DNA of 64,000 bases from Symsagittifera roscoffensis (GCF_963678635.1 NC_087064.1:55808338-55872337), one strand, 5' to 3'. Shown: positions 43,597 to 53,998, numbered from the stretch's first letter. Numbers and translations: made by a program. Notes: generated by a model from the sequence alone, not told the origin.

Positions 43597-43997
43597 CAGG
43601 GGCGGATCTAGGCTTTTCTTGATGGGGCGGATTTTCTTGAAATTTTCGAAAATTTTGTCGACCTTTTTTTAGGTCGACCAAATTGATTTTCGGAGCTCTC
43701 CCATGGAACTGAAAAGACCGTTTTGAGAAAATATCTGCACCCCGCGCAAAATTTTGAAAATGCAGGCCAAAAAAGGCGTTTTTAGTCAATTATTGGAAAA
43801 ATTTGAACGAAAAGTTGCGTTTTTTTTGGCGAGCGCTCCCCCTTCCTAATTAGTATAATTTGGCGCCAAAAGCGCCTTTAGAAAAATTTTAGGGTCCGTT
43901 ACCAAAAATTGACATCTCAAAACAGTACGAATGGGGAACCTTTTGGGTCGGTATGGTGTCCGCCCACACTCCCCCCCACCCCCTAAATCCGCCCCTG
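43597..43997. mobile_element. hAT-superfamily MITE with 8-bp TSD
   Basis: The left terminus CAGGGGCGGATCTAGG (43,597) and right terminus CCTAAATCCGCCCCTG (ending 43,997) are inverted repeats. The flanks are identical 8-mers GTGCTTTT at 43,589-43,596 and 43,998-44,005. CAGGGG ends plus an 8-bp TSD are the hAT signature. At 401 bp with no transposase frame it is non-autonomous. The perfect TSD suggests fairly recent insertion. Confidence 0.92.
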
Positions 43998-44491
43998 GTG
44001 CTTTTGTTTTTTTTTGATAAGATTGTTTTTGTTTGAGAAGTTGAATTTTAATTTTTTATCAATTACTCTAGCTTTGTTTCTGTTTTTCGAGACAAAAACT
44101 TTCATTTTTCAAAAGTCTGTGTTTATAAAGGACAAACATTTTCTCTGAATAAAATTCAAATTCAATTTAATTTTTTCATTTGAATTTCTGTTTGACTTGA
44201 ATGTAATGAGACAAAAAAATCTATGTTTTAAGATTCTAATCTGGTTAAGTTATTGGCCTAGTGGCTTCCGACTGCCTTCCTGGTTAAACCAGGCTTTCTC
44301 ATAGTAAAAAAAGATTTTCAGATGATAGTGCACCGTTGGTTTGTCAAATTATCTTATTTGCGATCGGATAATTTTTTGCTGCTTTGTCGTTCAATACTAA
44401 ACTTTAGTGTTATCTTAATCGTAATTTTTCAAGTCTCAAAGGATCTGGGAAATCACTTTTTAAGTCGAGGATAGCCTGAGATCAGCTTTAG

Positions 44492-44636
44492 TCCAATCAT
44501 TATGTAAAGCGGTTCAGCCAAAGAAACTGATCAGAATGCAAATTCATTTAAATTTCACAAAATTACAAAATTACAAATTTCGAACTTGTAAAAAACTTAC
44601 AAAAACTTTCGGCTGAGTTGTCAGACTAGGTTTTTT
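44492..44636. repeat. Dispersed repeat, copy 2 (~150 bp)
   Basis: Counterpart of 42,897-43,046, sharing TAAAGCGGTTCAGCCA, CTGATCAGAATGCAA and ACTTTCGGCTGA in the same order. Confidence 0.75.
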
Positions 44637-46046
44637 ATTATCAGAATGGTCAATTAGGCTGTTGAATAAAGCTGTCAATCTCAGTATATGTTGTTTTAAT
44701 TGTTGAATGTAACCCTTTGCTTCACAAAAAATCCGCCTTTGCTGTATAAAAAATTATTGAAATAAAAAAATTTTTTGTCAAAAATGGCTAATTAAAAAGT
44801 CAAAATTTGTCTGAAGAAAAACAATCACGCCGAGCACAAACATACCGTTACTTTCGTTGGAAAAATTTGTACAATAATGAAGAATTTAACGAAGAATTTT
44901 GTAGACGTAAATAAGGGAATATGTGACCAGCGTTTTGATATAAGTTTACTTTGCGTTTTGATCTGAAATATCAGAATAACCATGTCAAACATTATCAACT
45001 TTAGCAGGAATGTTTTTGTGGCATTTTTTTTCAGGAAAGTTTGCATTATTTTACTTCTGAGAAGCAACATAATGCAAACATTTCGGAATGAAAAAATGCC
45101 GTGAAAACCTTCCTGTTGAAGCAGATATTTTATTGACTCGGTTCTTTGCAGATTTCAAACCAAAAACGCAGAGTAAACTGATTTCACACAGAGCATCTTA
45201 CCTTAAACAACGAACAAAGCCAAGCAGATGTAATTTCTAAATTTGTTCAATTATAACTTTTACTGTCTCACAGCCATAATTAAGTTTTTATTGAAAATAA
45301 AAATCAACTCGTCAACTCAAAGCAATGTGAGAAAATTTTAGTAAATAAGTTTGAATACCTAAGATTATCAGTTCTTGATTTTCTTATACTTTTAGCCCAA
45401 GTTTTGTAATACAAACAACACTATAAAACTTTTCGTATCGAAAACCAATCCGTGAACGACTTTCATCTATCACCATTAGAAAACTGATACCTATAAGTCA
45501 GTTTTTGATCTACTTACATTGTTTTAGTCCAAGTTTTGTTATACAACAAACAAGATAAAACTTTGGATCGAAATGCAAACAGTTTTTTTTTCGAGTTAAA
45601 CTGTTTCCAAATTATGTCTTTCACCATCAAATCTAAATTTTTGTTAAGTGTTAGCCATTCCTATTTTTAATTAAATTTATGTATAAATTTACATTTTCGC
45701 TGTCAAAGTTTTCTCGATTTTTTCCATTAATATTTTTCCTGATTAAGAAAAAAAACAATAATCTTGCTGCTTGCATAAATTATATATCAAGCTAAGCTTG
45801 CTGGTCGTCATCATGCCGGTTTTTTTTGAACGAATTGATCATTTTTTCTACATCAGACTTGTTATTTGTGTTTTGATCAGTCATTATTGGCAAAGATTCA
45901 ATAAAATTAATCAATTAGCAGTACTGTGTTTACATCGTGTTTGCACGGAGAAGCTGTATTACCCGCTGACAGTTTTAATAAGTTCAAACAAAAGAGTGGC
46001 CGACCAATCAGGAGATTTCCAGTCAGGACAATGAAGGATTTTTTGT

Positions 46047-46165
46047 GGGACATGAGTAACATTTTTCGAGGGACATGAGTAACATGATTTTTTGAGGGAC
46101 AAGAATAACATGATTTTTTGAGGGACATGAGAAACTAGATTTTTGAGGGGCATGATTTTTTCAAT
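46047..46165. repeat. Minisatellite, 23-26-bp units
   Basis: GGGACATGAGTAACAT followed by a T-run and GA is repeated four to five times with small changes (GGGACAAGAATAACAT, GGGACATGAGAAACTAG, GGGGCATG). Both strands stay open across it, but the encoded peptide is only repeat translation. Confidence 0.85.
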
Positions 46166-46821
46166 GACCAAAAAGCATGATAAGGTTCTGCTGAGTGATT
46201 TTTTATTGTAATATGTGTGAAATCGAGAAGAAACAATTTCCGCCATTGCACAAGTACAGAGAAGGTGAAAAGATTTTGGGATGAAGCTTATATCTTTCCC
46301 CTGGAATAGATCAAATTAACATCCTATAGCTAAACCATGTCTCGCTGTCACCTATATTTGATTTGTTGTCGAAAAAAAAAGAATAAAAAAAGTTTGCATT
46401 TCCAAAAAAAAATTGTTCGAGCTGGGTTAAAAGAGTACCTATAAAAAACTACTCACCGAAGCGTTTTGTTTTTCAAGCGTCAGGTACAGTTTAACTTAAA
46501 TCCCATTCACCAACAAAGAAAACGGACAGCCCGCAAAACGATTGCGAGATAATTTGACATGTCTAACAAAAACGGGCTCTTCATGATTGCGAGCCGTTTT
46601 CAAAATTAAAAAAATTCTTAGCAAAAAATGTATTCCACAAATACTGACTCCTAGCAACGCTAAAAGTTAACTAAGCCTCTTTACGTTTGATAACGCTATG
46701 CAATTTATTATACATTGGTTCTATCAACTAATCAAATGACAAGAATCAAATTGGTTTTTTGATTTAAACTAAGGTATTATAAAATTCAACAATCACATTT
46801 TTTAACAAGACTGCTCGAATA

Positions 46822-46838
46822 TCAGGGCAAAGCCCTGA
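46822..46838. repeat. Palindrome TCAGGGC-AAA-GCCCTGA in a short dispersed repeat
   Basis: Perfect 7-bp stem with a 3-nt loop. Related sequences at 41,238-41,254 (TCAGGAC-AAA-GCCCTGA) and 47,237-47,253 share downstream sequence as well (YCCCTSAACT...TAG), so this is a dispersed family, not a chance palindrome. Confidence 0.6.
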
Positions 46839-47424
46839 ATGTTTCGACGGCCCCTGAACTGGTCTCGAGTAGTTTCATTAAATAAATTTCGATAAACAAA
46901 AAAAAATTGTGTACTGCCAATATCAATGTAAGTACTAAAAAGTAGTAGAACTAGTTTGCCCAAATAGTTGACCTCAAATCTCGTTGAAACTATTATGAGT
47001 GTGGATAAATTGTTATACATAAATTCATATGAAATATTTAAGTATAGGTCGAGCAGCGATGTCATTCGCGTTTTACTCTAGTGCAAGCATACCCGATGGG
47101 CAATCTCAAAATTTTCGGGTCGGCACCCATGCGCTGTCGTTTTTCTTTGTAAAATTGGTTTGAATACAAAAAACCACACCATGCATATATATTTCTCACG
47201 TTCTCTAAAAATCGGAACAACAAGAGTGCTTGTTTATTAGAGCACAGCCTTAAATGTTCTGAATGCCCATTGATAAGGATCTAACATTAACATTATACCA
47301 TTGATAACAAGATTGATTGAGGGGTGTTGGAGGGGGTATGGAATTATTGAAGATACTGTATTACAAAATTTTTTTAACTCTTGAAGATCGTTGTGGTTTA
47401 TGAAGTTAACTGTCTTTCGAAGTC

Positions 47425-47532
47425 CCGGGTTGACCAACATAGACCAAAAATGGTAATCATGCAATTCCATAAACTAAGTCTATGAAAAAATACTAATCAT
47501 ACAAGTTTCATACATTTTGCTAAAATGGTGTT
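47425..47532. mobile_element. R1 left part, interrupted by G2
   Basis: CCCGGGTTGACCAACATAGA followed by ACCAAAAATG and the TATGAAAAAATACTAATCATA motif matches the left end of R1 at 36,923. It stops at GGTGTT (47,532), where the G2 LTR begins; the continuation is found after the G2 3' LTR at 56,712. Confidence 0.75.
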
Positions 47533-49884
47533 TGTAGAGTTGGTGATTCTAAGGTATAACGTACATAGCTTTTCCTTTGAACCTTGACATGCAAACTAAG
47601 TAGTAGTAGAGCTTAATCGTTGATTTAGTCTAGAGCAATTGGTAAATAATAAAGTAGTTAAGTTAAGATCGAATTAAACTTGTGTATACTTAAGTTCATG
47701 GAATTAATCCCCCTCCTTAGTGAAAATAGTCAATGCAACAGCTCACGGAAACTCCCCCCAACTCGGGAACTACCGGGGCGAACTTTATGAAATTTAGTGG
47801 AGTGATACTAGAGATGATTTGACCCGGGCATGCAAAGAGCCGGATCCGCCCGACCCCCCGGGGCCGAGTGATAACGGTTCCCGGAAGTGCAAATGGCCCC
47901 ACCGGAAATCCTTAACTACTGGTCCGATTGAGCTCATTTTTATATATGTGGTAGCCCTGGGCGAGGGAAGCTTAAGTTTGAAGTTTCGGAACCCCAAGGT
48001 CACCTCGGCCCGATTTACGCCCTAAACAACCAAACCCCCACCCAACTTCCGGTTGCTATTTCTCGACCCCCAGTGACCCTAGAGAGCTGAAACTTACAGG
48101 GATGGTAGAAAGTAACATGGTCTATCGTATGTTAGGACGATGACCCGATGGGGCCAAGGGCACGGGCTATTAGCACTTGGGAAAATCACCCCTTTGAGGT
48201 GTTAATAGGCAATTTGCGAAAAATAATGCGCGAGGGCATATCGATTTTAAGGTACTTATGCGTAGTATGACCCACCCCGATAAAAAGGATCCCTGTAAGT
48301 CTTAGTTCCCAGTTGACCTTTCCGGTGCTAATTGACCTTTTCCGGGAAAAGTGATAACGGACTTTAAAACGGGATAACTTGGGAAGCATTGGTCAGATAT
48401 GGATGAAACTTGGTAGGTAGGACCCCCATGTGACCTCAAACCGATCATGGGGAATTTGACCCCGGGTGACCCCGGGTTGACCTTTATTTGACCTTTTGGA
48501 TTTTTAGCTCCAAAACCCTTAAATTTATCACCGGAAAATTGCCCAAAATGTATGGTTTGTAATCAGCAAGGTTAATGAAGCTATGTTATTGATCTTGGGT
48601 GGTGATTGAAATGTATGGGAATTTAGTTAGGCATTTCCCTGAATTTGATGGAATATCTTGGCTTAATGTATAGTGGTATGTTGTTGGAATTATTAACAGT
48701 TAGCTAAACGAACATTGGGTTCAATCTGACTTGGTGAATAAACTATTAATAGAAATGCGTCAATGGCACAGAAAAGTAGTCACATATTATATTGGCAATT
48801 TAGACAAGGGAATAGGGAATTAACTAACTTAAATGTTAGGAATGTACAGGATATTCCATTGGCTTCTAGGGAATGTTTTATTGGCTCAATTGGACCCCGG
48901 TTAAAGAAACGGCTTACCCTGAAGGTCGATTTGATTGAAATTTGAATAGGTTACGTATGTGATTTTTTGGATTATGATAAACGGGAAATTAAGTTCACTG
49001 GGAATTTATCCTAGGCATGGAAAAAGTAAAAAGATATGGGATAATTAAATAAAGTCCTTGGGCACTTTGATATGTAAATATAGCTTGAATTAAGTTGAAG
49101 TTGCACTTGTTATTTGTTTAGCATAGCTTTGATTGGCATTTTGAACTTGGCATTTAAAGTAATGTGGTAATGTTGGATTTATGAACTGGAACGCTGCGTA
49201 GGAGGCACATAGGTAAATGTTAAGACTTATACGGAATAACGGATCTCTAACTAAAACTAAGAGTAAATAGACATAAGGCACGGACGTTTCGGTACAACCT
49301 TTAAGCGTGAGAACAATTTGGAGTTTATTGTTAACGAGTCGTATCTCGGAGTCATTGAGAACGGGTTAAGTTACTCGTTAAAGTGATTGTGGATTAGTTA
49401 GTGAATGTAAGTTAGGCTATCTAGAGGATAGCGGGATCGTTTTTGAACGATTGTAATTGATAGAAGTTCTCGAGGAGAACGTTAGATATTAGTTAGGTGT
49501 TAAATGAACTGCAGGAGGCAGTTAATTGAATAATAGTAATCGCGGACCCATTCCTTTGAATGAATGATTAATTTATATTCCAGCCAATTGTAGGCTATTC
49601 TGTAGTTGGATTTGATTATTAGTTAATTCATTATTGTTATCGGAATTGTTGTTGCGATCGACTATTGATTGCGAGCGAGATACAATCGAGAAAGCACAAA
49701 CCTAGGGGCAAGCAGCATATAATGATACAGAACGGCCAACCACCAAATCAACCCTTTTGGGATTGTAAACAGTACTGGGAATCGGTTGCCCCGCTGACCT
49801 CAGTATTAAAGGGAACATATTGCGGCGGTGTGAAATAGCGGGAGAGACCGGCCGAGAGATTTTGTGAATTCTCCCACGTTTAAA
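47533..49884 (+). repeat. G2 5' LTR (~2.35 kb)
   Basis: It begins TGTAGAGTTGG and ends CACGTTTAAA (ACA in the other LTRs). It is matched over its full length by 54,356-56,711 with divergence of roughly a few percent by eye. The LTR is moderately GC-rich with many TGACC motifs between 47,816 and 48,494. TATATATG lies at 47,941 and AATAAA-type signals near 48,733 and 49,048; U3/R/U5 limits cannot be set from sequence alone. Confidence 0.9.
48457..48494 (+). promoter_or_regulatory. Four TGACCY half-sites at helical spacing in the LTR
   Basis: TGACCC 48,457, TGACCC 48,467, TGACCT 48,478 and TGACCT 48,489 start 10, 11 and 11 bp apart. TGACCT is the complement of the nuclear-receptor half-site AGGTCA. 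The same arrangement is kept in the other two LTRs (from about 55,283 and 59,952). Further single TGACC motifs are at about 48,312, 48,332 and 48,430. Regulatory function is inferred. Confidence 0.35.
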
Positions 49885-49885
49885 G

Positions 49886-49903
49886 TGGCGCTCCTGGGTG
49901 GGC
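49886..49903 (+). other. Candidate primer binding site of G2
   Basis: One base after the 5' LTR end lies TGGCGCTCCTGGGTGGGC, starting with the TGG expected to pair with a tRNA 3' CCA. I cannot say which tRNA it matches. Confidence 0.5.
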
Positions 49904-49987
49904 GCTTCTCAGGATTGTAGCTGCAACAATTTGTGCGAGACTGTGACGACAAACAGTGCGAAGTAACGAGCGAATGATCGAAAAACG

Positions 49988-50301
49988 ATGGCCATGAACG
50001 ACGAGGATCGACAGCTCATGGCGGAGGCTGCGGTGGCAGCGGCGAATGCTCTTGACCGGCAGCAGGGAGTGTTTGGATTTGGTACGATACGACCAGATCG
50101 GTTTCCCTCCAGTAGTTATCAGAACTGGGCGGACTGGAGAAAACACTTTGCCTGGGTCACAGATGCCAATCGATGGGACGATGAGCAAGCTAGAATGGTG
50201 CTGCCAACGTGTTTGACGGGTTGGGCTTTGGATGAGTTCACCAGCATGCCAGTCCACTTTAGAGAAGAAGTCGATGGATTTGCCGACCAACGCTAGGCAG
50301 A
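49988..50301 (+). pseudogene. gag: G2 gag, N-terminal part
   Basis: The ATG at 49,988 (second ATG 6 nt later) opens 102 codons: an Ala-rich helix, then Tyr-Gln-Asn-Trp-Ala-Asp-Trp-Arg-Lys-His-Phe and Leu-Thr-Gly-Trp-Ala-Leu-Asp-Glu-Phe, the two signatures of the retrotransposon Gag capsid (Trp-x2-Trp...Phe and Gly-x-Ala). The frame ends at TAG (50,294) after Phe-Ala-Asp-Gln-Arg, and capsid coding resumes in a different frame at 50,302, so a frameshift lies close to the stop. Confidence 0.75.
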
Positions 50302-51120
50302 ATGATCGCAGAGCTGGACCAGAGGATGATGCCATTCCAGACCAGATCGACTGCGCGAGCTGAATTCAAAAGCCTCATGCAGGGCGAAAAAGAAGATTTG
50401 AGGGAGTTCTCTCGACGAGTGCGATCAGTGGGCGAGGTAGCGAATGCGAATATGCCAGTGCAGATTCGAGACGATATGAACCGTGAGCAATTCATCGACG
50501 GAATATTCGATGCGTATCTCCAAGAGTTGCTCCTTCGTGAAGATTTCGATAGCTTTGGTCAAGCTGTGGCTCGGGCCCAAGCTCTAGAGATGGCTAGTAG
50601 GACAGTCAGACTGCGCAACAGAAGGCGTCCAAATGCCGTTCGGGAAATGCACGATATTCCAGGTATAGAATCCGGAGTTATCGGTGGCGAGTATCAAGCA
50701 GGCGAGGCCCAGCAATTGCAGGCCGACTTGACAAAGTGGCAGAAAAGTACGGAACTGCGGTTGGAACAGATTGCAACGTAGATGCACATGCAGGGCGCGC
50801 GCCAGAATGAGCTGGCGAAGCAAATGGATATTCAGAACTCGAGACACGATGATGTGATGAATCAGATGCAGAGCATGACAGCTATGATGGGACAATTAGT
50901 AAGTTCTCTTACCCCTACTCCCAACCCCGACGGCCGACCCCAACAGGAGACCCCTCCCCAGCAAAGGCGGTTGTTTGAACCTGGAGGAAACGGTCAGAAC
51001 AGCGCGGCAAACGGTGCTGGCTGATACGGTTTGAAGAATCCATGGACCCAAGGTGCTTGTTTTAATTGTGGACAGGTGGGCCACATCGCGAAAGGGTGCC
51101 CCAAAGAAGTACGAACCATT
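50302..51120 (+). pseudogene. gag: G2 gag, capsid C-terminus to zinc knuckle
   Basis: One frame runs from 50,302 to about 51,120 with in-frame stops at TAG 50,779 and TGA 51,022. The first part (to 50,778) is capsid-like (Lys-Glu-Asp-Leu-Arg-Glu-Phe-Ser-Arg-Arg-Val-Arg and Phe-Ile-Asp-Gly-Ile). The middle is Met/Gln-rich coiled-coil-like, then Pro/Gln-rich. The last part has the zinc knuckle Cys-Phe-Asn-Cys-Gly-Gln-Val-Gly-His-Ile-Ala-Lys-Gly-Cys at 51,058-51,099. Intact knuckle residues but two stops: Gag as a whole is not made. Confidence 0.8.
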
Positions 51121-51253
51121 TAAACTACCAGGGGCCGGGACAGTAGACGAGTTCGAGGGAGGCTTTGTTCCGGCCGAATATAAGAAGCAACGGGGTGTCA
51201 GATGACCTCCAGCGACAGTTGAGGATCCCAGACGGATCATCGGGACTCAGCGA

Positions 51254-53248
51254 ATGCGTGAAGACAAATGCGAAGACGACTCGGTACTTGACAGGGAGCA
51301 TGTGAGGACAATATTGCAGCGTTTGCCACGAACCACGGAGAATGCAAACGATTCAGGGGAGAATACGAATGATACAGGGGCGAATGAGAATCGTCAAACG
51401 AAGATGCGATACGAGTGTGTGGGTATCAGTCATTTGACAAATGATCCGTATGGAGCTTACGTAGATGCTTGCGTTGGAGGAACGAACATGGACACCTTAT
51501 TGGACACGGGGGCCACGACGAATTTGATACGAAGTGACATGGCTCGAAAAATTGTTGAGGGACCGGAGATAGAACAGTACAGGGGCCGCTTGGAGACAGC
51601 GGACGGAAAGAGAGTCGTTTTTGACGGTTGCATAACGACGAATTTGAAGTTAGGCGTCATCGATGATGAAATCGAGGCTCTGGTGGTACCCGAACTGAAG
51701 GCTGAGATGGTACTCGGTCTCAGATCAATGAGGGAGTACAACTGTTCGTTAGAACTCGGTAGAGACAACTTGTTGACGAGCACTACGGAAGGATCGGTTG
51801 TGCCAGTGAGTTATAAGGCTCCCCAGCTGTTACCCACAGTTCCTCCAGACCCAGGAGAGAAGAACAAGTTGGAAGCGAATCGGAGGGATAGACAAATTCT
51901 GACAAATAAGATTTCCAGCGATGTACCGGATGAAATCCCAGAGGGTTGGCCGGCCAACTATGAGAGTCACAGTGTAAACATGGTCCAAGAGAACGAAGTT
52001 GAAAAGGACGAGATGTATGGATGCCCCAAGCCTGTTTCGTTGGAGGAAGCTTTGAGATGGAGTCGTGGCGGAAGTCCAGAGATGGTGGCAGTGGTTCAAG
52101 AGACAGAGGTGAGCGATGAAGACGACGGCGACGCGATTCGATGGGAACGAACGAAAGAAGAGATTGCGACGATGCAGAAAGAAGATGAAGCGATTGCGCA
52201 AGTATTCTACTGGGCGGGAACAGCCGACGAGACGAGCGATATGCCTTCTTTGGGAACGAATCTCATTCCAAAGGGACAGGCAATTCAGTACGGACCTGAG
52301 GCACTCGCATACTGGTCGAGGTGGGACGAGTTGAGGATTCGAGGTGGAACACTTTACAAGAAATGGTTCCAGAGAGATGGGTCGAAACCGACACTTCTGA
52401 CGGTAGTTCCAGCAGCAGGACGAAAGGAACTCCTGGGACAGCTCGATTCAATGGAGACCAGTGGGGGACAACTTGCAGTTAAAAAGATGTTGGCGAGGAT
52501 ACGACGAAGATTTTGGTGGCCGACGATGAGGACGGACGTCGAAAGGAAAGTTCAGTGGTGCCTAAGCCAGGCAGCACAGAATGTCAGCGGGAAAAGGAAG
52601 CGAGCTGCGGTTCAGGCTCCGTTTGATCCAGGGATCAGACTCAGTACGGTGGCAGTGGACATTTTGGGTCCTGTGACGATGGCAACTCAGACGAAAGCGA
52701 AGCACATACTGGTGATGACGGATATGTTCACGATGTATGCGATTGCGGTTCCCCTTGTTTCGACAGAGGCATCAGATGTGGCTCAAGCAATCGTGGAACA
52801 TTGGGTGCTGAAGTTTGGAACTCCCAATTCTTTGCGTACGGACCAAGGAAAAGTGTTTGGCAGTAAACTGATCAAGGAGATGTGCCGATTTTTGGGAATT
52901 GACATAACAGCGACGTTGCCCTACAAACCTGAAGGCAGAGAACTGACGAGGCGATACAATGATAAGATGGCGAAGGTGATTTTGAAGTATTGTGCGGAGA
53001 ATCCGAGGACATGGGATACGATGTTGCCGTTCTTGAGCTTTGTGTGCAACACGACAATTCATCGGGTGACGGGAGCTACGCCGTTTAGTTTGGTTCACGG
53101 TCAAAAATGCCATTATCCTATTGACCTCTTCTACGCGAAACCTCACGATGAAGTGTTGACGAAGGATGGTTTTGTAGAGGAACTGGATGAGCTTTTCCGA
53201 GATGCTCATAGCAGTGCGAGGGAAATCGTTGGGACGGATCAACGTTGA
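51254..53248 (+). CDS. pol: G2 pol: protease joined to integrase, RT/RNase H missing
   Basis: A 664-codon open frame. The retropepsin motif Leu-Leu-Asp-Thr-Gly-Ala-Thr-Thr-Asn-Leu has its Asp at residue 84. After an acidic linker (residues about 180-300) comes the pre-integrase segment (Leu-Arg-Ile-Arg-Gly-Gly-Thr-Leu-Tyr). The zinc domain has lost its His residues (Ser-Gly-Gly-Gln where Gly-His is usual) and one of two Cys. In the integrase core, Asp469 (Val-Asp-Ile-Leu-Gly-Pro) and Asp530 (Arg-Thr-Asp-Gln-Gly) are present, but the position 36 residues on, normally Glu, is Arg566 (AGG). No RT or RNase H motif occurs between the domains. It ends at TGA 53,246, with integrase C-terminal coding continuing in frame. 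The start is the first ATG; no gag overlap is evident. Confidence 0.8.
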   Translation: MREDKCEDDSVLDREHVRTILQRLPRTTENANDSGENTNDTGANENRQTKMRYECVGISHLTNDPYGAYVDACVGGTNMDTLLDTGATTNLIRSDMARKIVEGPEIEQYRGRLETADGKRVVFDGCITTNLKLGVIDDEIEALVVPELKAEMVLGLRSMREYNCSLELGRDNLLTSTTEGSVVPVSYKAPQLLPTVPPDPGEKNKLEANRRDRQILTNKISSDVPDEIPEGWPANYESHSVNMVQENEVEKDEMYGCPKPVSLEEALRWSRGGSPEMVAVVQETEVSDEDDGDAIRWERTKEEIATMQKEDEAIAQVFYWAGTADETSDMPSLGTNLIPKGQAIQYGPEALAYWSRWDELRIRGGTLYKKWFQRDGSKPTLLTVVPAAGRKELLGQLDSMETSGGQLAVKKMLARIRRRFWWPTMRTDVERKVQWCLSQAAQNVSGKRKRAAVQAPFDPGIRLSTVAVDILGPVTMATQTKAKHILVMTDMFTMYAIAVPLVSTEASDVAQAIVEHWVLKFGTPNSLRTDQGKVFGSKLIKEMCRFLGIDITATLPYKPEGRELTRRYNDKMAKVILKYCAENPRTWDTMLPFLSFVCNTTIHRVTGATPFSLVHGQKCHYPIDLFYAKPHDEVLTKDGFVEELDELFRDAHSSAREIVGTDQR

Positions 53249-53998
53249 CAGGAGGATCACTATTGGAAGAAAGTTCATGGAGAACCCTATACAACTGGCG
53301 ATAAAGTATGGGTGTGTGCGAAAGAAAAGTTCAAGTCGAAGAAGCACTTCGATCCGTGGGACGGACCTTATGTTGTACTGGCGAGAATGTCCGAGGTGAA
53401 CTACAAGGTGGCAAAGGAGTCGACTACGAACAAAGTGAAGTTCCTGCACTTCAACAAGCTGAAGCGAGTCAAAGAAGAGACAGCCCAGTCAGAGGAGGCT
53501 ACAGCAAGTAAGCGACCGACACCTTACCGGTCGGTTAACTTCTTCGACGATCCGGATATGTATGACGCTGATGAGTTGTTATGGCAAAACAACCGGGAGG
53601 GTTTTAATCATGACCCAGGCCCAAGAGATGTACCAGTGAGACTGTTGCCTGTGAGAAATCGACCGACGGAACCACAAGTTAATCCAGCTGTGCGAAATGT
53701 GCGAAACAGGGTGATGCCCGAACACTTTGCTGATCCACCACAGCGAATGATGCCAGAAGTGGCTAGGAGGGAAGAAGATGCGATTGAGTCGTACGATGCG
53801 ACGGAGCTGGAGGCCAGAAGGGAAGAGGAGCCTGCAAATCTACCGAGTGAGGCGGAAGGCAGACCTCCGGGTGAGCCGATGGCTGCTCAACCAGTGATGG
53901 AAATTGGCACTGCGGATGACGGCGGTCGACCAACTCGAGTAAGGAGACCACCTGTGAGGTTTGGAATCGACGAGTTAAAACTTACCTTAGTTTACTAA
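53249..53998 (+). pseudogene. pol: G2 integrase C-terminus with GPY module and pol tail
   Basis: It continues in the same frame after TGA 53,246. Trp-Asp-Gly-Pro-Tyr-Val-Val-Leu-Ala-Arg (near 53,356-53,385) is the GPY/F module of Ty3-type integrases, which contacts DNA and target. Then follows a hydrophilic tail rich in Glu, Arg and Pro, ending in Arg-Arg-Pro-Pro-Val-Arg-Phe before TAA 53,996. From ATG 53,312 it is open for 228 codons, but as the end of pol it is separated by the stop. Confidence 0.75.

Larger units (their letters stand above)
44006..47236. other. AT-rich region without recognisable genes
   Basis: Holds a dispersed repeat copy (44,492-44,636), an imperfect ~131-bp tandem pair (45,368-45,450 and 45,498-45,580, with CAAGTTTTGT and AAAACTTT...ATCGAAA), a minisatellite (46,047-46,165) and a palindrome-family copy (46,822-46,838). 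Frames of 60-95 codons occur on both strands without recognisable content. Confidence 0.5.

Noticed and set aside
44221-44310. TTGGCCTAGTGGCTTCCGACTG as a tRNA-like A box
   Set aside because: No B box follows at a workable distance.
47717-48389. Several 60-69 codon frames on both strands repeated in each LTR
   Set aside because: They repeat only because the LTR repeats. No start context or family resemblance, and they are GC-rich stretches with few stops.
49880-50335. 151-codon minus-strand frame
   Set aside because: Antisense to G2 gag, which has recognisable capsid motifs on the plus strand.
52772-53449. 225-codon minus-strand frame, repeated at 57,547
   Set aside because: Antisense shadow of integrase core and GPY tail.
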